DNA of 7,440 nt from Eubacteriales bacterium. GTDB taxonomy: Bacteria > Bacillota_A > Clostridia > Lachnospirales > Lachnospiraceae. The position numbers and the translations under genes were made by a program. Position 1 is the first letter of the stretch. The number at the start of each line of letters is the position of its first letter. Where the stretch lies: NCBI GenBank assembly GCA_030527765.1, contig JAUNAE010000187.1:1-7440 (forward strand). Reading direction: 5' to 3'. Of this stretch, positions 1 through 5,000 are shown piece by piece. The notes under the pieces are model-generated. The model searched no databases, was not told the origin of the DNA, and saw only the letters and a list, made by a program, of their open reading frames with translations.

Positions 1-433
1 ATGCTCCTCTGCATTTCTTCTCATTCGTGATCACGAACTGTCTCGGTGCGTCCGGGTGCGCTTCATACGGCACACCCATTTCCTTACACATCTCTCGCAT
101 GACAGCTTCCATGCTCTGGACTTCAACATCTGGGCTATTTAACCATGCTGCCTTGACCAGTTCCTCAACAGTGATCCCTCTCAGCTTCAGCAGCTCGTTT
201 GTAATTCTTCCGCTGATGATCTCGCCCTCGGCATCAAATACAACATTGTAAATGATTGCCAAATCCTGAATGCTCTTGTGTGGGATCTTGTCGATGAAGT
301 CCTTGCTCCACCTCTTGTTTACAATGCCATACTGCACGTGGTACAAAATCCCTTCCTTGGTCTCCATCAGCTTGGCAACTTCCTGCACCTTCTGCGGTGC
401 GTCCTTAATGTTCATGATCTTATTTTCCTGCAT
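1..433 (-). CDS. DUF5688-like protein, cut by the left edge
   Basis: I see 144 residues from the N-terminus before the frame leaves the window. ATG at 433-431 is preceded by GGAG about 8 nt upstream. The segment around residues 45-65 (FIDKIPHKSIQDLAIIYNVV) is followed by SGRITNELLKLRG, a region SMEAVMREMCKEMGVP, and FVITNEKKCRGA at the edge. From memory this order matches the C-terminal half of DUF5688: a 'vPh..f.DLa.vy' motif, an 'iTnell...gi' motif, and an 'vvTN....GAaailYp' motif. DUF5688 proteins are common on integrative elements of Lachnospiraceae and Ruminococcaceae, and their biochemical function is not known to me. The N-terminus here is shorter than usual. It is the last visible gene of the P1 unit. 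Family call moderate; existence of the gene strong. Confidence 0.8.
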   Translation of the reverse strand, partial: MQENKIMNIKDAPQKVQEVAKLMETKEGILYHVQYGIVNKRWSKDFIDKIPHKSIQDLAIIYNVVFDAEGEIISGRITNELLKLRGITVEELVKAAWLNSPDVEVQSMEAVMREMCKEMGVPYEAHPDAPRQFVITNEKKCRGA

Positions 434-522
434 TTTCTATTCTCCAATCTTGTTTTCGCCCTGCCGGTATGGTATTTTATAAATAACCAGGGCGGCGGCA
501 GGTGATTTCCGCCCCGGTTCAT
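412..522 (-). CDS. possible 36-residue ORF overlapping the DUF5688-like start
   Basis: ATG at 522-520 opens a frame of 36 codons (starting MNRGGNHLPPPWLF, ending KCRKIRS) with GGAG 9 nt upstream. It overlaps the first 22 bases of the downstream gene in another frame. The peptide is strongly basic in its second half. Against it: the GGAG lies in the 3' arm of a hairpin (529-564), a second GC-rich hairpin lies inside the frame, and frames this short occur by chance. It could act as a leader that couples translation to the next gene. I do not recognise the peptide. Confidence 0.2.
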   Translation of the reverse strand: MNRGGNHLPPPWLFIKYHTGRAKTRLENRKCRKIRS

Positions 523-564
523 GGGTTAGGCTCCAGTTCTATTTCTCAGGTAGGCGCTGGAGCC
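490..564 (-). promoter_or_regulatory. two tandem hairpins between the P1 genes
   Basis: Hairpin 1 pairs GGCTCCA (529-535) with TGGAGCC (558-564), a perfect 7-bp stem with a 22-nt loop, directly after the stop codon of the 56-residue gene. Hairpin 2 pairs GGGCGG (490-495) with CCGCCC (509-514) with a 13-nt loop, followed on the minus strand by TGGTTATTT. Neither has a proper U-tract, so they look like attenuating or mRNA-stabilising structures rather than full terminators. Confidence 0.4.
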
Positions 565-735
565 TTATTCTTTTGTCTTGGTTTCCTCTTTCACTGCCTT
601 CACAGGTCTCTGTGCGATAAAATCCAGAAATTCGATGATCTCTTCATCTGTATGTCCGTGTGCTCTCAGCCATTCAGCCGCAAGGCTCATTTCCTTTGTA
701 GTCATTTCTTCTTTGATTTCCTCCGTAGGTTTCAT
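565..735 (-). CDS. small hypothetical protein, 56 aa
   Basis: First gene after promoter P1. ATG at 735-733 is preceded by the purine-rich AAAGGGCGGGTGA. The product begins MKPTEEIKEEMTTKEMS and is a short, charged, probably all-helical protein. Its middle part (AAEWLRAHGHTDEEIIEFLD) looks like a small helix-turn-helix-like bundle in which 'GHTDEEIIEFLDFI' could form a helical recognition or dimerisation motif. The tail is Lys/Glu rich (KAVKEETKTKE). No family recognised. The stop is followed at once by a 7-bp hairpin. An internal ATG (residue 11) has its nearest GGAGG 15 nt away, so the first ATG is preferred. Confidence 0.65.
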   Translation of the reverse strand: MKPTEEIKEEMTTKEMSLAAEWLRAHGHTDEEIIEFLDFIAQRPVKAVKEETKTKE

Positions 736-754
736 TTACTCACCCGCCCTTTCT

Positions 755-810
755 GAACTCGTTTTATTGAGTTCTTGATTATAATTTACCACGTAGGTAT
801 AGGCTGTCAA
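755..810 (-). promoter_or_regulatory. promoter-operator cassette P1
   Basis: Minus-strand TTGACA (810-805), a 16-nt spacer GCCTATACCTACGTGG, and extended -10 TGG-TAAATT (-10 at 788-783). A perfect TATAAT follows at 783-778, but 21 nt from the -35. Downstream is a perfect dyad GAACTC-N8-GAGTTC (755-774). The spacer matches that of P4 at 15 of 16 positions. P1 differs from the other three cassettes in having about 8 extra nt between the -10 and the dyad. Confidence 0.8.
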
Positions 811-827
811 TACCCTATTTTACACTT

Positions 828-1163
828 TTACTCAGAATATTGAGTCAGCCCATTCAAGGCAATCTCGTACCCGAATTCATTCAGGATGGTTTCGACATCC
901 TCATAACTGATCTGCTTTTCCTCCAAACATCTGAAGAGCGATTTCTGGTCCACTTCCTTTGCAGCGTTCTCTTTTTTCTTAATCTCAATCTGAACCCCCA
1001 ATGCATTCAGCATCTTCTGGGCATTCTCAAAATTCGGGCAGTACACCTTGTTAAGACGGATCCACAGATTTTGTCTCGTGATCCCGCACTCGGAAGCCAA
1101 ATGCTCGTACGTCATTCCCTGTGCCTCCATTTCCGATTTGATGATATCTGCAATGCTTTTCAT
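828..1163 (-). CDS. XRE-type helix-turn-helix DNA-binding protein
   Basis: 111 residues; ATG at 1163 with GAGGAGGGG 5-12 nt upstream, overlapping the previous stop as ATGA. Residues ~3-60 read as an XRE/Cro-like HTH: helix 1 SIADIIKSEMEAQG, then TYEHLASECGITRQNLWIRL (18-37) with the 'LA...GIT..n' turn, then FENAQKMLNALGVQIEI, the usual fourth and fifth helices. Residues 75-105 (LFRCLEEKQISYEDVETILNE) form a second small helical segment, perhaps for dimerisation. It is the last gene of the P2 unit and lies directly upstream of P1. I infer a transcriptional regulator; the AACTC-N8-GAGTT dyads shared by all four promoters are its obvious candidate sites, but nothing in the sequence proves this. 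An HTH gene at the end of a run of small genes also recalls Aca regulators. Confidence 0.85.
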   Translation of the reverse strand: MKSIADIIKSEMEAQGMTYEHLASECGITRQNLWIRLNKVYCPNFENAQKMLNALGVQIEIKKKENAAKEVDQKSLFRCLEEKQISYEDVETILNEFGYEIALNGLTQYSE

Positions 1164-1342
1164 TCGTTCCCCTCCTCATATTTGAAACATTTCCCGCATT
1201 TATCCGGGTGATTTAGACAATGGTTGTCGCATCTTCTTCGTCTTGCGCAATACGTGCAGCAATATCTGTCTGACCTCATATCGCAATAAAATATCTCACA
1301 CATTTTCGTGCCCGGTTTCGGTCTTGGAATCCTTCTTGCCAT
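1160..1342 (-). CDS. Cys-rich zinc-binding-like mini-protein, 60 aa
   Basis: ATG at 1342-1340 sits 8 nt after a full AGGAGG. A GTG nine bases earlier lies inside that AGGAGG and is rejected. The product has nine cysteines in 60 residues: C15, C20, C28, C29, C32, C38, C42, C49 and C52, plus H41 and H45. The arrangement CC-x2-C, then C-x3-C-x6-C-x2-C (ending KCGKCFKYEE), fits one or two small zinc sites. The N-terminus is basic and Pro-rich (MARRIPRPKPGTK). Similar Cys-rich mini-proteins occur on mobile elements of gut Clostridia; their role is unknown to me. Its stop overlaps the HTH gene start (ATGA), so the two are probably translated in a coupled way. Confidence 0.75.
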   Translation of the reverse strand: MARRIPRPKPGTKMCEIFYCDMRSDRYCCTYCARRRRCDNHCLNHPDKCGKCFKYEEGNE

Positions 1343-1354
1343 CCTCTGCACCTC

Positions 1355-1651
1355 CTACGCCACTTCGTATGTGTATACAATCGCATGGGAATTTCCATCC
1401 CATTCTGCCGACTCAGCTTCGATGCCCTTCATATCCTCCACGATGTCCAGCAAATCGCCCTCGCAAAGCTCATTCATCGGGTAGCCAAGTTTTTCTTCGA
1501 TCTCGTCCTCCTCCTCGTCTAAGAAAAGGTATTCTCGTTCGGTCTCTTTTTCCTCCTCATCCCACTCGCTCCGTCTGCGGAAGGCTCTCTGGTTTTCCCA
1601 TTCCTCCCGCCTGCGCTCCCAATAATCGTCCTCGTTAACACTTAACCACAT
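1355..1651 (-). CDS. acidic hypothetical protein, 98 aa
   Basis: ATG at 1651-1649 follows AAAGGCGG, a modest ribosome binding site, and overlaps the upstream gene by 17 nt. A longer version starting at 1696 would overlap by 62 nt without a better site, so I take the shorter form. The first half is a charged helix with runs of Glu, Arg and Trp (YWERRREEWENQ, then an EEEKETEREY stretch and an LDEEEDEIEEK stretch). The second half (GYPMNELCEGDLLDIVEDMKG, in two pieces around Cys) ends in a probable beta segment HAIVYTYEVA. The strong net negative charge could make it a DNA mimic or a partner of a basic protein, but that is only a suggestion. No family recognised. Confidence 0.65.
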   Translation of the reverse strand: MWLSVNEDDYWERRREEWENQRAFRRRSEWDEEEKETEREYLFLDEEEDEIEEKLGYPMNELCEGDLLDIVEDMKGIEAESAEWDGNSHAIVYTYEVA

Positions 1652-1871
1652 ATTTGCCGCCTTTCTGCTCGTACTCGTTTGCCTTGACAAGCTCATATTC
1701 CTTTGCTACATCCTCTGGAAGTTCTTCATCGAATGCAATCCATCCCCATGCCGGTCTGCCAATGTTCTCCATATAGGCTCGAAAATCAAAATTGACCAAT
1801 GCTCTAACCTTATATCCAGTGGGATATGTGCCCTGTGCGATTGGTCTTTGCGTACTGTAATACTTAACCAT
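1635..1871 (-). CDS. conserved hypothetical protein, 78 aa (STQRP...RPAWGWI type)
   Basis: First gene of the P2 unit. ATG at 1871-1869 has AGGAGG 7 nt upstream; an in-frame ATG at 1892 has no such site and would place the AGGAGG inside the gene. The protein begins MVKYYSTQRPIAQGTYPTG, continues with VRALVNFDFRAYMENIG and has the Trp-rich core RPAWGWIAFDEELPEDVAKE. From memory, this pattern (YYSTQRP, 'NFD...Y...IGR.AWGWI.Y..PL') occurs in a family widespread on Lachnospiraceae mobile elements, usually with a longer C-terminus. I know no function for it. The predicted fold is mixed beta with an aromatic surface. Confidence 0.75.
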   Translation of the reverse strand: MVKYYSTQRPIAQGTYPTGYKVRALVNFDFRAYMENIGRPAWGWIAFDEELPEDVAKEYELVKANEYEQKGGKYVVKC

Positions 1872-1884
1872 GCCCTGTCCTCCT

Positions 1885-1953
1885 GAACTCATTTTCTGTT
1901 ATTTGTAACTCATCTTGTTGAGCTCATAGTATCACGGGTAGGCAAGTTGTCAA
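1885..1953 (-). promoter_or_regulatory. promoter-operator cassette P2
   Basis: Minus-strand TTGACA (1953-1948), 16-nt spacer ACTTGCCTACCCGTGA, extended -10 TGA-TACTAT (-10 at 1931-1926). One base on begins the dyad AACTC-N8-GAGCT (1907-1924), with one mismatch from the AACTC-N8-GAGTT consensus. A further half-site GAACTC lies at 1885-1890, just before the ribosome binding site. P2 has the least conserved spacer of the four. Like P1 it is preceded by GGGTA directly upstream of TTGACA. Confidence 0.8.
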
Positions 1954-1975
1954 TACCCTATATTACATAAGGAAG

Positions 1976-2008
1976 AAAAAAATTAGGCAGCCCATATTCT
2001 GAGCTGCC
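1976..2008 (-). terminator. intrinsic terminator of the P3 unit
   Basis: On the minus strand GGCAGCTC (2008-2001) pairs with GGGCTGCC (1993-1986): 8 bp with one G-U and a 7-nt loop, followed by TAATTTTTTT (T7 at 1982-1976). It begins 7 nt after the stop of the 172-residue gene and lies 23 nt upstream of the P2 -35 element. Confidence 0.9.
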
Positions 2009-2014
2009 ATGTGG

Positions 2015-2533
2015 TTAATCAAGTAAACATTCCATCGAAATGCTGTACTGCTTTTTCAATTTTTTAAATGCATTATCGGTCACCCGGTATTCATTCCATC
2101 CGACCCGGTGATCTTCAGGATTGCAAAAATCTTTCTCGTAGTATTTCTTGATAAATGTAATCCCACGTCCTTGAAGTTCCATCGGGGCGTCAATAAACCA
2201 GTGCTTGCCATAATACGCCCGATGTGCTTCCATCTGACAATTTGGTTTCGCTTGCCCCATCTCTGGAGTGAATGTGTATACTCCCGGACCTTCCACAGCC
2301 TCCGGTTCTTTCTGCTCCGGCTTTGTGATCTCCAGTCGTTTTGCTCTTCCCTGTTCTTCCAGTTTCTCTGCTTCCCCATCTAACAGATTTCCCTGGCTTT
2401 CCAGCAGTTCTGCGCTCTCCAGAAAGAAATTCACTGCGCTTGCTGAGTCTGCAATAGCAATCAACCCTGACAGGTTGTGATATCCATTGCTGACCGGCTG
2501 TTCCACCTTCTGGAATTGAATGATTTTCGCCAT
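2015..2533 (-). CDS. hypothetical protein, 172 aa, last gene of the P3 unit
   Basis: Of three nearby ATGs, the one at 2533-2531 (MAKIIQFQKVE) sits 8 nt after GGAGG; the ATG six bases upstream is only 2 nt from it and the one at 2548 overlaps it. Residues 1-65 look helical and regulatory (LSGLIAIADSASAVNFFLES, then LLESQGNLLDGEAEKLEEQ). A Pro/Glu-rich linker follows at about 70-88. The C-terminal 80 residues look like a compact domain rich in aromatic and charged residues (AYYGKHWFIDAP, GRGITFIKKYYEKDF, VGWNEYRVTDNAFKKLKKQY). I have seen 'GKHWFID' and 'GWNEYRVT' only in unnamed proteins and assign no function. A terminator follows directly. Confidence 0.75.
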   Translation of the reverse strand: MAKIIQFQKVEQPVSNGYHNLSGLIAIADSASAVNFFLESAELLESQGNLLDGEAEKLEEQGRAKRLEITKPEQKEPEAVEGPGVYTFTPEMGQAKPNCQMEAHRAYYGKHWFIDAPMELQGRGITFIKKYYEKDFCNPEDHRVGWNEYRVTDNAFKKLKKQYSISMECLLD

Positions 2534-2557
2534 GTTCATGCCCTCCATATCTCTTGT

Positions 2558-2707
2558 TTATCTTCTTTTCTTTCGCCCCTCAATAAATCTCCGGCAATCT
2601 GCGTATGTCCCTGCATACAGGATTGTTCCGTTCTCTGCGACTGCATATTCATCCGAAAACCGGATGATCTCAAATACTTTCCCGTCTCTCAGTTCGTATC
2701 GTTCCAT
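2558..2707 (-). CDS. small hypothetical protein, 49 aa
   Basis: ATG at 2707-2705 with GAGGAGG 7 nt upstream, starting 2 nt after the stop of the upstream gene. The product (MERYELRDGKVFEIIRFSDE, then YAVAENGTILYAGTYADCRR, ending EGRKKRR) looks like a small antiparallel beta sheet plus one helix with a basic tail. The pattern, in which strands alternate with turns and a 'tya.c..fI' helix closes the unit, is reminiscent of small phage proteins, but no family is recognised. The gene is too short to be found by usual length cut-offs; ribosome binding site, tight spacing and operon position support it. Confidence 0.7.
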   Translation of the reverse strand: MERYELRDGKVFEIIRFSDEYAVAENGTILYAGTYADCRRFIEGRKKRR

Positions 2708-2709
2708 GG

Positions 2710-2949
2710 TCAGTCCTCCTCTGTCCTCATAAGGTGCTCGATGATTTCCTTTTCGTCATAGTATTTCTCAAGTTTCTTGCGGGCTTCTGCGACTCGTCGA
2801 ACTTCCGATTCCCCGAAGGTTGCAATGCTATAAGCATCTGCCTTTGCTGCCCATGCCTGAAATCTTTCCACTGCTTCGTTCAAATCCTCTGTTGCCCACT
2901 TGATATGGTTTTCGATGCTCTCTATCATCTCTTTTGCTCTTTCTTTCAT
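2710..2949 (-). CDS. hypothetical coiled-coil protein, 79 aa
   Basis: ATG at 2949-2947 follows AAAAGGGGGACG. The product is almost entirely helical and highly charged (MKERAKEMIESIENHIKWAT, EDLNEAVERFQAWAAKADAY, then EVRRVAEARKKLEKYYDEKE). Heptad-like spacing of Ile/Leu/Ala in both halves around a central IATFGES turn suggests a helical hairpin. It might be a scaffold or adaptor; no family recognised. It is the second gene of the P3 unit, 18 nt after the 46-residue gene and 2 nt before the 49-residue gene. Confidence 0.75.
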   Translation of the reverse strand: MKERAKEMIESIENHIKWATEDLNEAVERFQAWAAKADAYSIATFGESEVRRVAEARKKLEKYYDEKEIIEHLMRTEED

Positions 2950-2967
2950 GTCTTCGTCCCCCTTTTC

Positions 2968-3108
2968 TTACTGCTCTTTTTCGAGTTTGTGGATAATAAT
3001 GATCAACGCCTGCTTTGATGTTCCGTAAAGTTTTTTCTTATCTGCTCCAAGGCTGACTGCTAAATCTCTAAGCTGATTTGTATTCATTTTGCTAAGATTT
3101 CTTTTCAT
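2968..3108 (-). CDS. small SAP/Rho-N-like protein, 46 aa
   Basis: ATG at 3108-3106, with GGAGG 8 nt upstream, is the first gene of the P3 unit. Residues 8-42 (MNTNQLRDLAVSLGADKKKL, then YGTSKQALIIIIHKLEK) fit the helix-extended-loop-helix pattern of SAP, HeH and Rho N-terminal-like modules: 'n..eLr.lA..lG......gtsKqaLI..I'. Such modules often bind nucleic acid and are common as short phage proteins. The rest is a basic N-terminus (MKRNLSK). Function inferred only from this pattern. The half-site AACTCGG of the shared regulatory element overlaps its ribosome binding region. Confidence 0.7.
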   Translation of the reverse strand: MKRNLSKMNTNQLRDLAVSLGADKKKLYGTSKQALIIIIHKLEKEQ

Positions 3109-3121
3109 TTCTTCGCCCTCC

Positions 3122-3199
3122 AACTCGGTAAATTGTGTTTTACTTATTCTCTAACTCGTTTACTTGAGTTTAATATACCACGGCTAGATAGGCTGTCAA
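3122..3199 (-). promoter_or_regulatory. promoter-operator cassette P3
   Basis: Minus-strand TTGACA (3199-3194), 16-nt spacer GCCTATCTAGCCGTGG, extended -10 TGG-TATATT (-10 at 3177-3172). One base on begins the dyad AACTC-N8-GAGTT (3153-3170). A further half-site (AACTCGG, 3122-3128) is part of a 19-nt element shared with P4. Upstream sequence ATACATG before TTGACA also resembles P4 rather than P1 or P2. Confidence 0.85.
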
Positions 3200-3221
3200 C
3201 ATGTATTTATACAAAAATTGA

Positions 3222-3258
3222 TAAAAATAAGGGCTGCCCATTTTTATCTGAGTAGCCC
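3222..3258 (-). terminator. intrinsic terminator of the P4 unit
   Basis: On the minus strand GGGCTACTC (3258-3250) pairs with GGGCAGCCC (3239-3231), nine positions with one A/C mismatch and one G-U pair, with a 10-nt A-rich loop, then TTATTTTTAT. It starts 11 nt after the stop at 3270 and lies just upstream of P3. The stem resembles the terminator at 1986-2008 (both contain GGGC-GCCC arms). Confidence 0.85.
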
Positions 3259-3269
3259 CTGCCTTGTCC

Positions 3270-3584
3270 TTATAGCTCATCATACGGAATGCCCATAAAT
3301 CCCACAACTTCGATTGTGGCGTGTTCCCTGTTCCATTCCTTCGCCTCGATCTTTTTGTCTCTGTTATTTATCGTGTTCATAATCGGCCAAAAGCAATGCC
3401 GGTATTTCCCTGTGGAAACTTTCCCGTTCCTTTTGATCTTCACCATACAATGATCTTTTCCACTCCAGTGCTCGTCTCCTGGACTATGTGTCACCACGTA
3501 CCGCCCATTATGTCTGTCAAAATAAGCGCCCTCGACAATAACCACATCGCCAGACTTAATCTCTCGCCCGTTCTTGTCAATCAT
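3270..3584 (-). CDS. hypothetical protein, 104 aa, last gene of the P4 unit
   Basis: ATG at 3584-3582 with AGGAGG 7 nt upstream; the start overlaps the previous stop as ATGA. Residues 1-20 (MIDKNGREIKSGDVVIVEGA) are typical of the first strands of a small SH3/KOW-like barrel ('d.nG.eik.GD.V.v.gay'). After this come YVVTHSPGDEHWSGKDHC and a basic strand VKIKRNGKVSTGKYRHCFWP. The C-terminal part (EAKEWNREHATIEVV) is an alpha-beta unit. Similar unnamed proteins (GDVV.IEGAYF, GD..W.G.D, EAK.WN..HATIEVV) occur on elements of gut Clostridia. No biochemical role known to me. A longer frame opening at 3635 lacks a ribosome binding site. Confidence 0.75.
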   Translation of the reverse strand: MIDKNGREIKSGDVVIVEGAYFDRHNGRYVVTHSPGDEHWSGKDHCMVKIKRNGKVSTGKYRHCFWPIMNTINNRDKKIEAKEWNREHATIEVVGFMGIPYDEL

Positions 3585-3847
3585 TTCTGCACCTCCTGCA
3601 TATCTCTCATCTGCATATCGTTCAACAGCTCCCACGCCATGCGGAACCCTGCAAAAAATCCTGTGCGCTCTGCCTCATTCCCGAAAGCACTCACCAGTTC
3701 CAGCACAGCCATCATGCCCTCGACTCCCTGATGCTCCAATTCCCTTTCGACCTCAAGGAGTGCTATGTCCATCCGCTCGGGGTCAGGGTTGTCCCCGTCC
3801 ATACGCTTATTGATATACCCCTCGAAAATCTTCTCTAATGCTGTCAT
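3581..3847 (-). CDS. hypothetical helical protein, 88 aa (DUF6809-like)
   Basis: ATG at 3847-3845, with AGGAGG 6 nt upstream, overlaps the stop of the IS3-OrfA-like gene as ATGA; its own stop overlaps the next gene the same way, so three genes are probably translationally coupled. The protein begins MTALEKIFEGYINKRMDGDN, has a Glu-rich middle (ALLEVERELEHQG), and ends with FFAGFRMAWELLNDMQ. An N-terminal 'LE.iy.G.i', a central variable helix and a C-terminal 'F..GFR.a..l' resemble DUF6809 from memory. That family has no assigned function that I know. The resemblance is suggestive only. Confidence 0.75.
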   Translation of the reverse strand: MTALEKIFEGYINKRMDGDNPDPERMDIALLEVERELEHQGVEGMMAVLELVSAFGNEAERTGFFAGFRMAWELLNDMQMRDMQEVQK

Positions 3848-4305
3848 GCCATACCTCCTGCCGCCCCTAACGTGGTCAATGTCTGAATTGTCTTTTTCAG
3901 AATGTCGTTTTCCTTCACCAACTCTTCGCATCGTTTCTGCATCTTCTCCAGCTCTACCTGAGCGACATTCTGGTTCAGATTGCGAATATACCTGTCATTG
4001 CTGCACCACTTCGTGATTGTCGCTTTCGATACTCCGTACTGATTGGTAAGCTCCGTAAATGTTTTCCCTGCCTCCAGATGCAGTCCGACAATCATTTTTT
4101 TGAAGTCCATCGTATATCTGACTCTAGTGTTATGGTTCGGACCTGTGGGCTGCCCTTCTGTGACCTCCGTAGCCGCCCGTACAGATTCTTTTGCTTCCTC
4201 CTCTTTGACTTCCTTCACTGCCTCTGCCAAGGTCTCATCATCCCCCAGTAAACGGTCGATCTCATCCATCAATTCGATGAGCTTCTTTCTTTTCTCGCTA
4301 TTCAT
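3844..4305 (-). CDS. IS3 OrfA-type HTH protein without a transposase partner, 153 aa
   Basis: ATG at 4305-4303 with AAGGAGGGG upstream; it overlaps the DUF4314 gene by 8 nt. Residues 1-50 are an acidic helical extension (KKLIELMDEIDRLLGDDETL). Residues ~64-102 form a transposase-8/IS3 OrfA-like HTH: YTMDFKKMIVGLHLEAGKTF, then TELTNQYGVSKATITKW. Residues ~115-142 form a leucine-zipper-like helix (QVELEKMQKRCEELVKENDI), as in OrfA. In IS3 elements this module binds the insertion sequence ends and is followed by a DDE OrfB. Here there is no OrfB, no frameshift window and no terminal repeats; a coupled unrelated small gene follows instead. I infer that the DNA-binding module has been taken over by the element, perhaps as a regulator. 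Confidence 0.8.
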   Translation of the reverse strand: MNSEKRKKLIELMDEIDRLLGDDETLAEAVKEVKEEEAKESVRAATEVTEGQPTGPNHNTRVRYTMDFKKMIVGLHLEAGKTFTELTNQYGVSKATITKWCSNDRYIRNLNQNVAQVELEKMQKRCEELVKENDILKKTIQTLTTLGAAGGMA

Positions 4306-4537
4306 TCTTTGTCCCCTCCTTGATTTTCTTGCATACGTCCTCGCCGTATAAGACATTCAGACTGCTCCCGTTATCCCAGTTCACCAGAATGCTGCCGGCA
4401 TCATCCACTCCGTATACGGTTCCTTCTGTTCCAACCGGTGGCGCTTGCGGATCGTCCATCCGAACCAACGATACTCGGCATCCGACCGGGTATCTCTTTC
4501 TCAGATTCTCAATCACTTCTCGTCTTGGAAAACTCAT
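4298..4537 (-). CDS. DUF4314 domain protein, 79 aa
   Basis: ATG at 4537-4535 with GAGGAGGGG upstream. Residues ~15-72 match DUF4314: YPVGCRVSLVRMDDPQAPPV, then GTEGTVYGVDDAGSILVNWD, then NGSSLNVLYGEDVCKKI. This is a small beta-barrel-like domain that is very common in phages and conjugative elements of Clostridia; its role is not established. The length is close to a one-domain family member, with a short N-terminal helix (REVIENLRKR). It lies 12 nt after the 67-residue gene and overlaps the IS3-OrfA-like gene by 8 nt. Confidence 0.9.
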   Translation of the reverse strand: MSFPRREVIENLRKRYPVGCRVSLVRMDDPQAPPVGTEGTVYGVDDAGSILVNWDNGSSLNVLYGEDVCKKIKEGTKNE

Positions 4538-4549
4538 CTGCTCCCCTCC

Positions 4550-4753
4550 TCATGCAAGTCTAATGACCGCTTTGTCTCTGTAATAGTCATCGTCTACTTC
4601 GAATTTTCTTTTCAGGATCTCCGGTGCATATTCATCCACCTGTGTCAGAAAATCTTCCGGTTTGCCCCAGAAAATAATATGCGCTCCGTCCATAACCAAA
4701 ATCTGAACGACCTCCTCTTTCATCAACTCATTGATCGCTGTTTTAATCTCCAT
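4550..4753 (-). CDS. small hypothetical protein, 67 aa
   Basis: ATG at 4753-4751 follows AGGAGG by 6 nt and overlaps the end of the upstream gene by 11 nt. A longer in-frame reading up to 4885 would lie almost wholly within that gene and has no ribosome binding site, so the short form is used. The product (MEIKTAINELMKEEVVQILV, MDGAHIIFWGKPEDFLTQVD, then YAPEILKRKFEVDDDYYRDK) is acidic, with a probable helix, a two-strand hairpin (VQILVMDG, AHIIFWG) and a helix. No family recognised. Confidence 0.7.
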   Translation of the reverse strand: MEIKTAINELMKEEVVQILVMDGAHIIFWGKPEDFLTQVDEYAPEILKRKFEVDDDYYRDKAVIRLA

Positions 4754-4988
4754 GCCCGCCCTCCTTGATTTTCTCTTTCCATTCGTAGGCTTTATCGATA
4801 GCTTTTTGCAATGCCTCATCCCCTTTGCCAGGAATTGGGAAATAATTATTCTGATGCACAGATAACCCCAAAACCTCAACAGCAAATGTCTTTGTCTTTC
4901 CAGATCCCCACTGTAAAATGCACACCGGATATCCAGTTAAATATCGTTTATTTCCGTTCCATCCTCCAAAATCTTTCGGGTATCTCAT
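4743..4988 (-). CDS. small hypothetical protein, 81 aa
   Basis: ATG at 4988-4986 is 8 nt after GGGAG. An upstream GTG (4997) overlaps that GGGAG and is rejected. The product begins MRYPKDFGGWNGNKRYLTGY, continues PVCILQWGSGKTKTFAVEVL and ends with a Lys/Glu-rich helix (KAIDKAYEWKEKIKEGG). The middle part looks like a beta sheet. GSGKTKT is not a Walker A motif, because no Gly stands five residues before the GKT glycine. No family recognised. It is the second gene of the P4 unit, 12 nt after the first. Confidence 0.7.
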   Translation of the reverse strand: MRYPKDFGGWNGNKRYLTGYPVCILQWGSGKTKTFAVEVLGLSVHQNNYFPIPGKGDEALQKAIDKAYEWKEKIKEGGHGD

Positions 4989-5000
4989 CTTCGTCACTCC

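Noticed and set aside
778..810. TATAAT at 783-778 as the P1 -10
   Set aside because: Its spacing from TTGACA would be 21 nt; the TGG-TAAATT element at 16 nt keeps the geometry of P2-P4. It could still be a secondary start.
840..1638. Long plus-strand open frames at 840-1211 and 1243-1638
   Set aside because: They are the reverse of well-supported minus-strand genes with proper ribosome binding sites and overlaps, and their products are low-complexity Ser/Pro/Phe-rich.
3321..3731. 136-codon plus-strand open frame
   Set aside because: It covers parts of two coupled minus-strand genes and has no ribosome binding site or recognisable domain.
4743..4988. GSGKTKT as a P-loop in the 81-aa protein
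   Set aside because: Walker A needs a Gly five residues before the GKT glycine; here that position is Leu, and the protein is too small for a P-loop NTPase.
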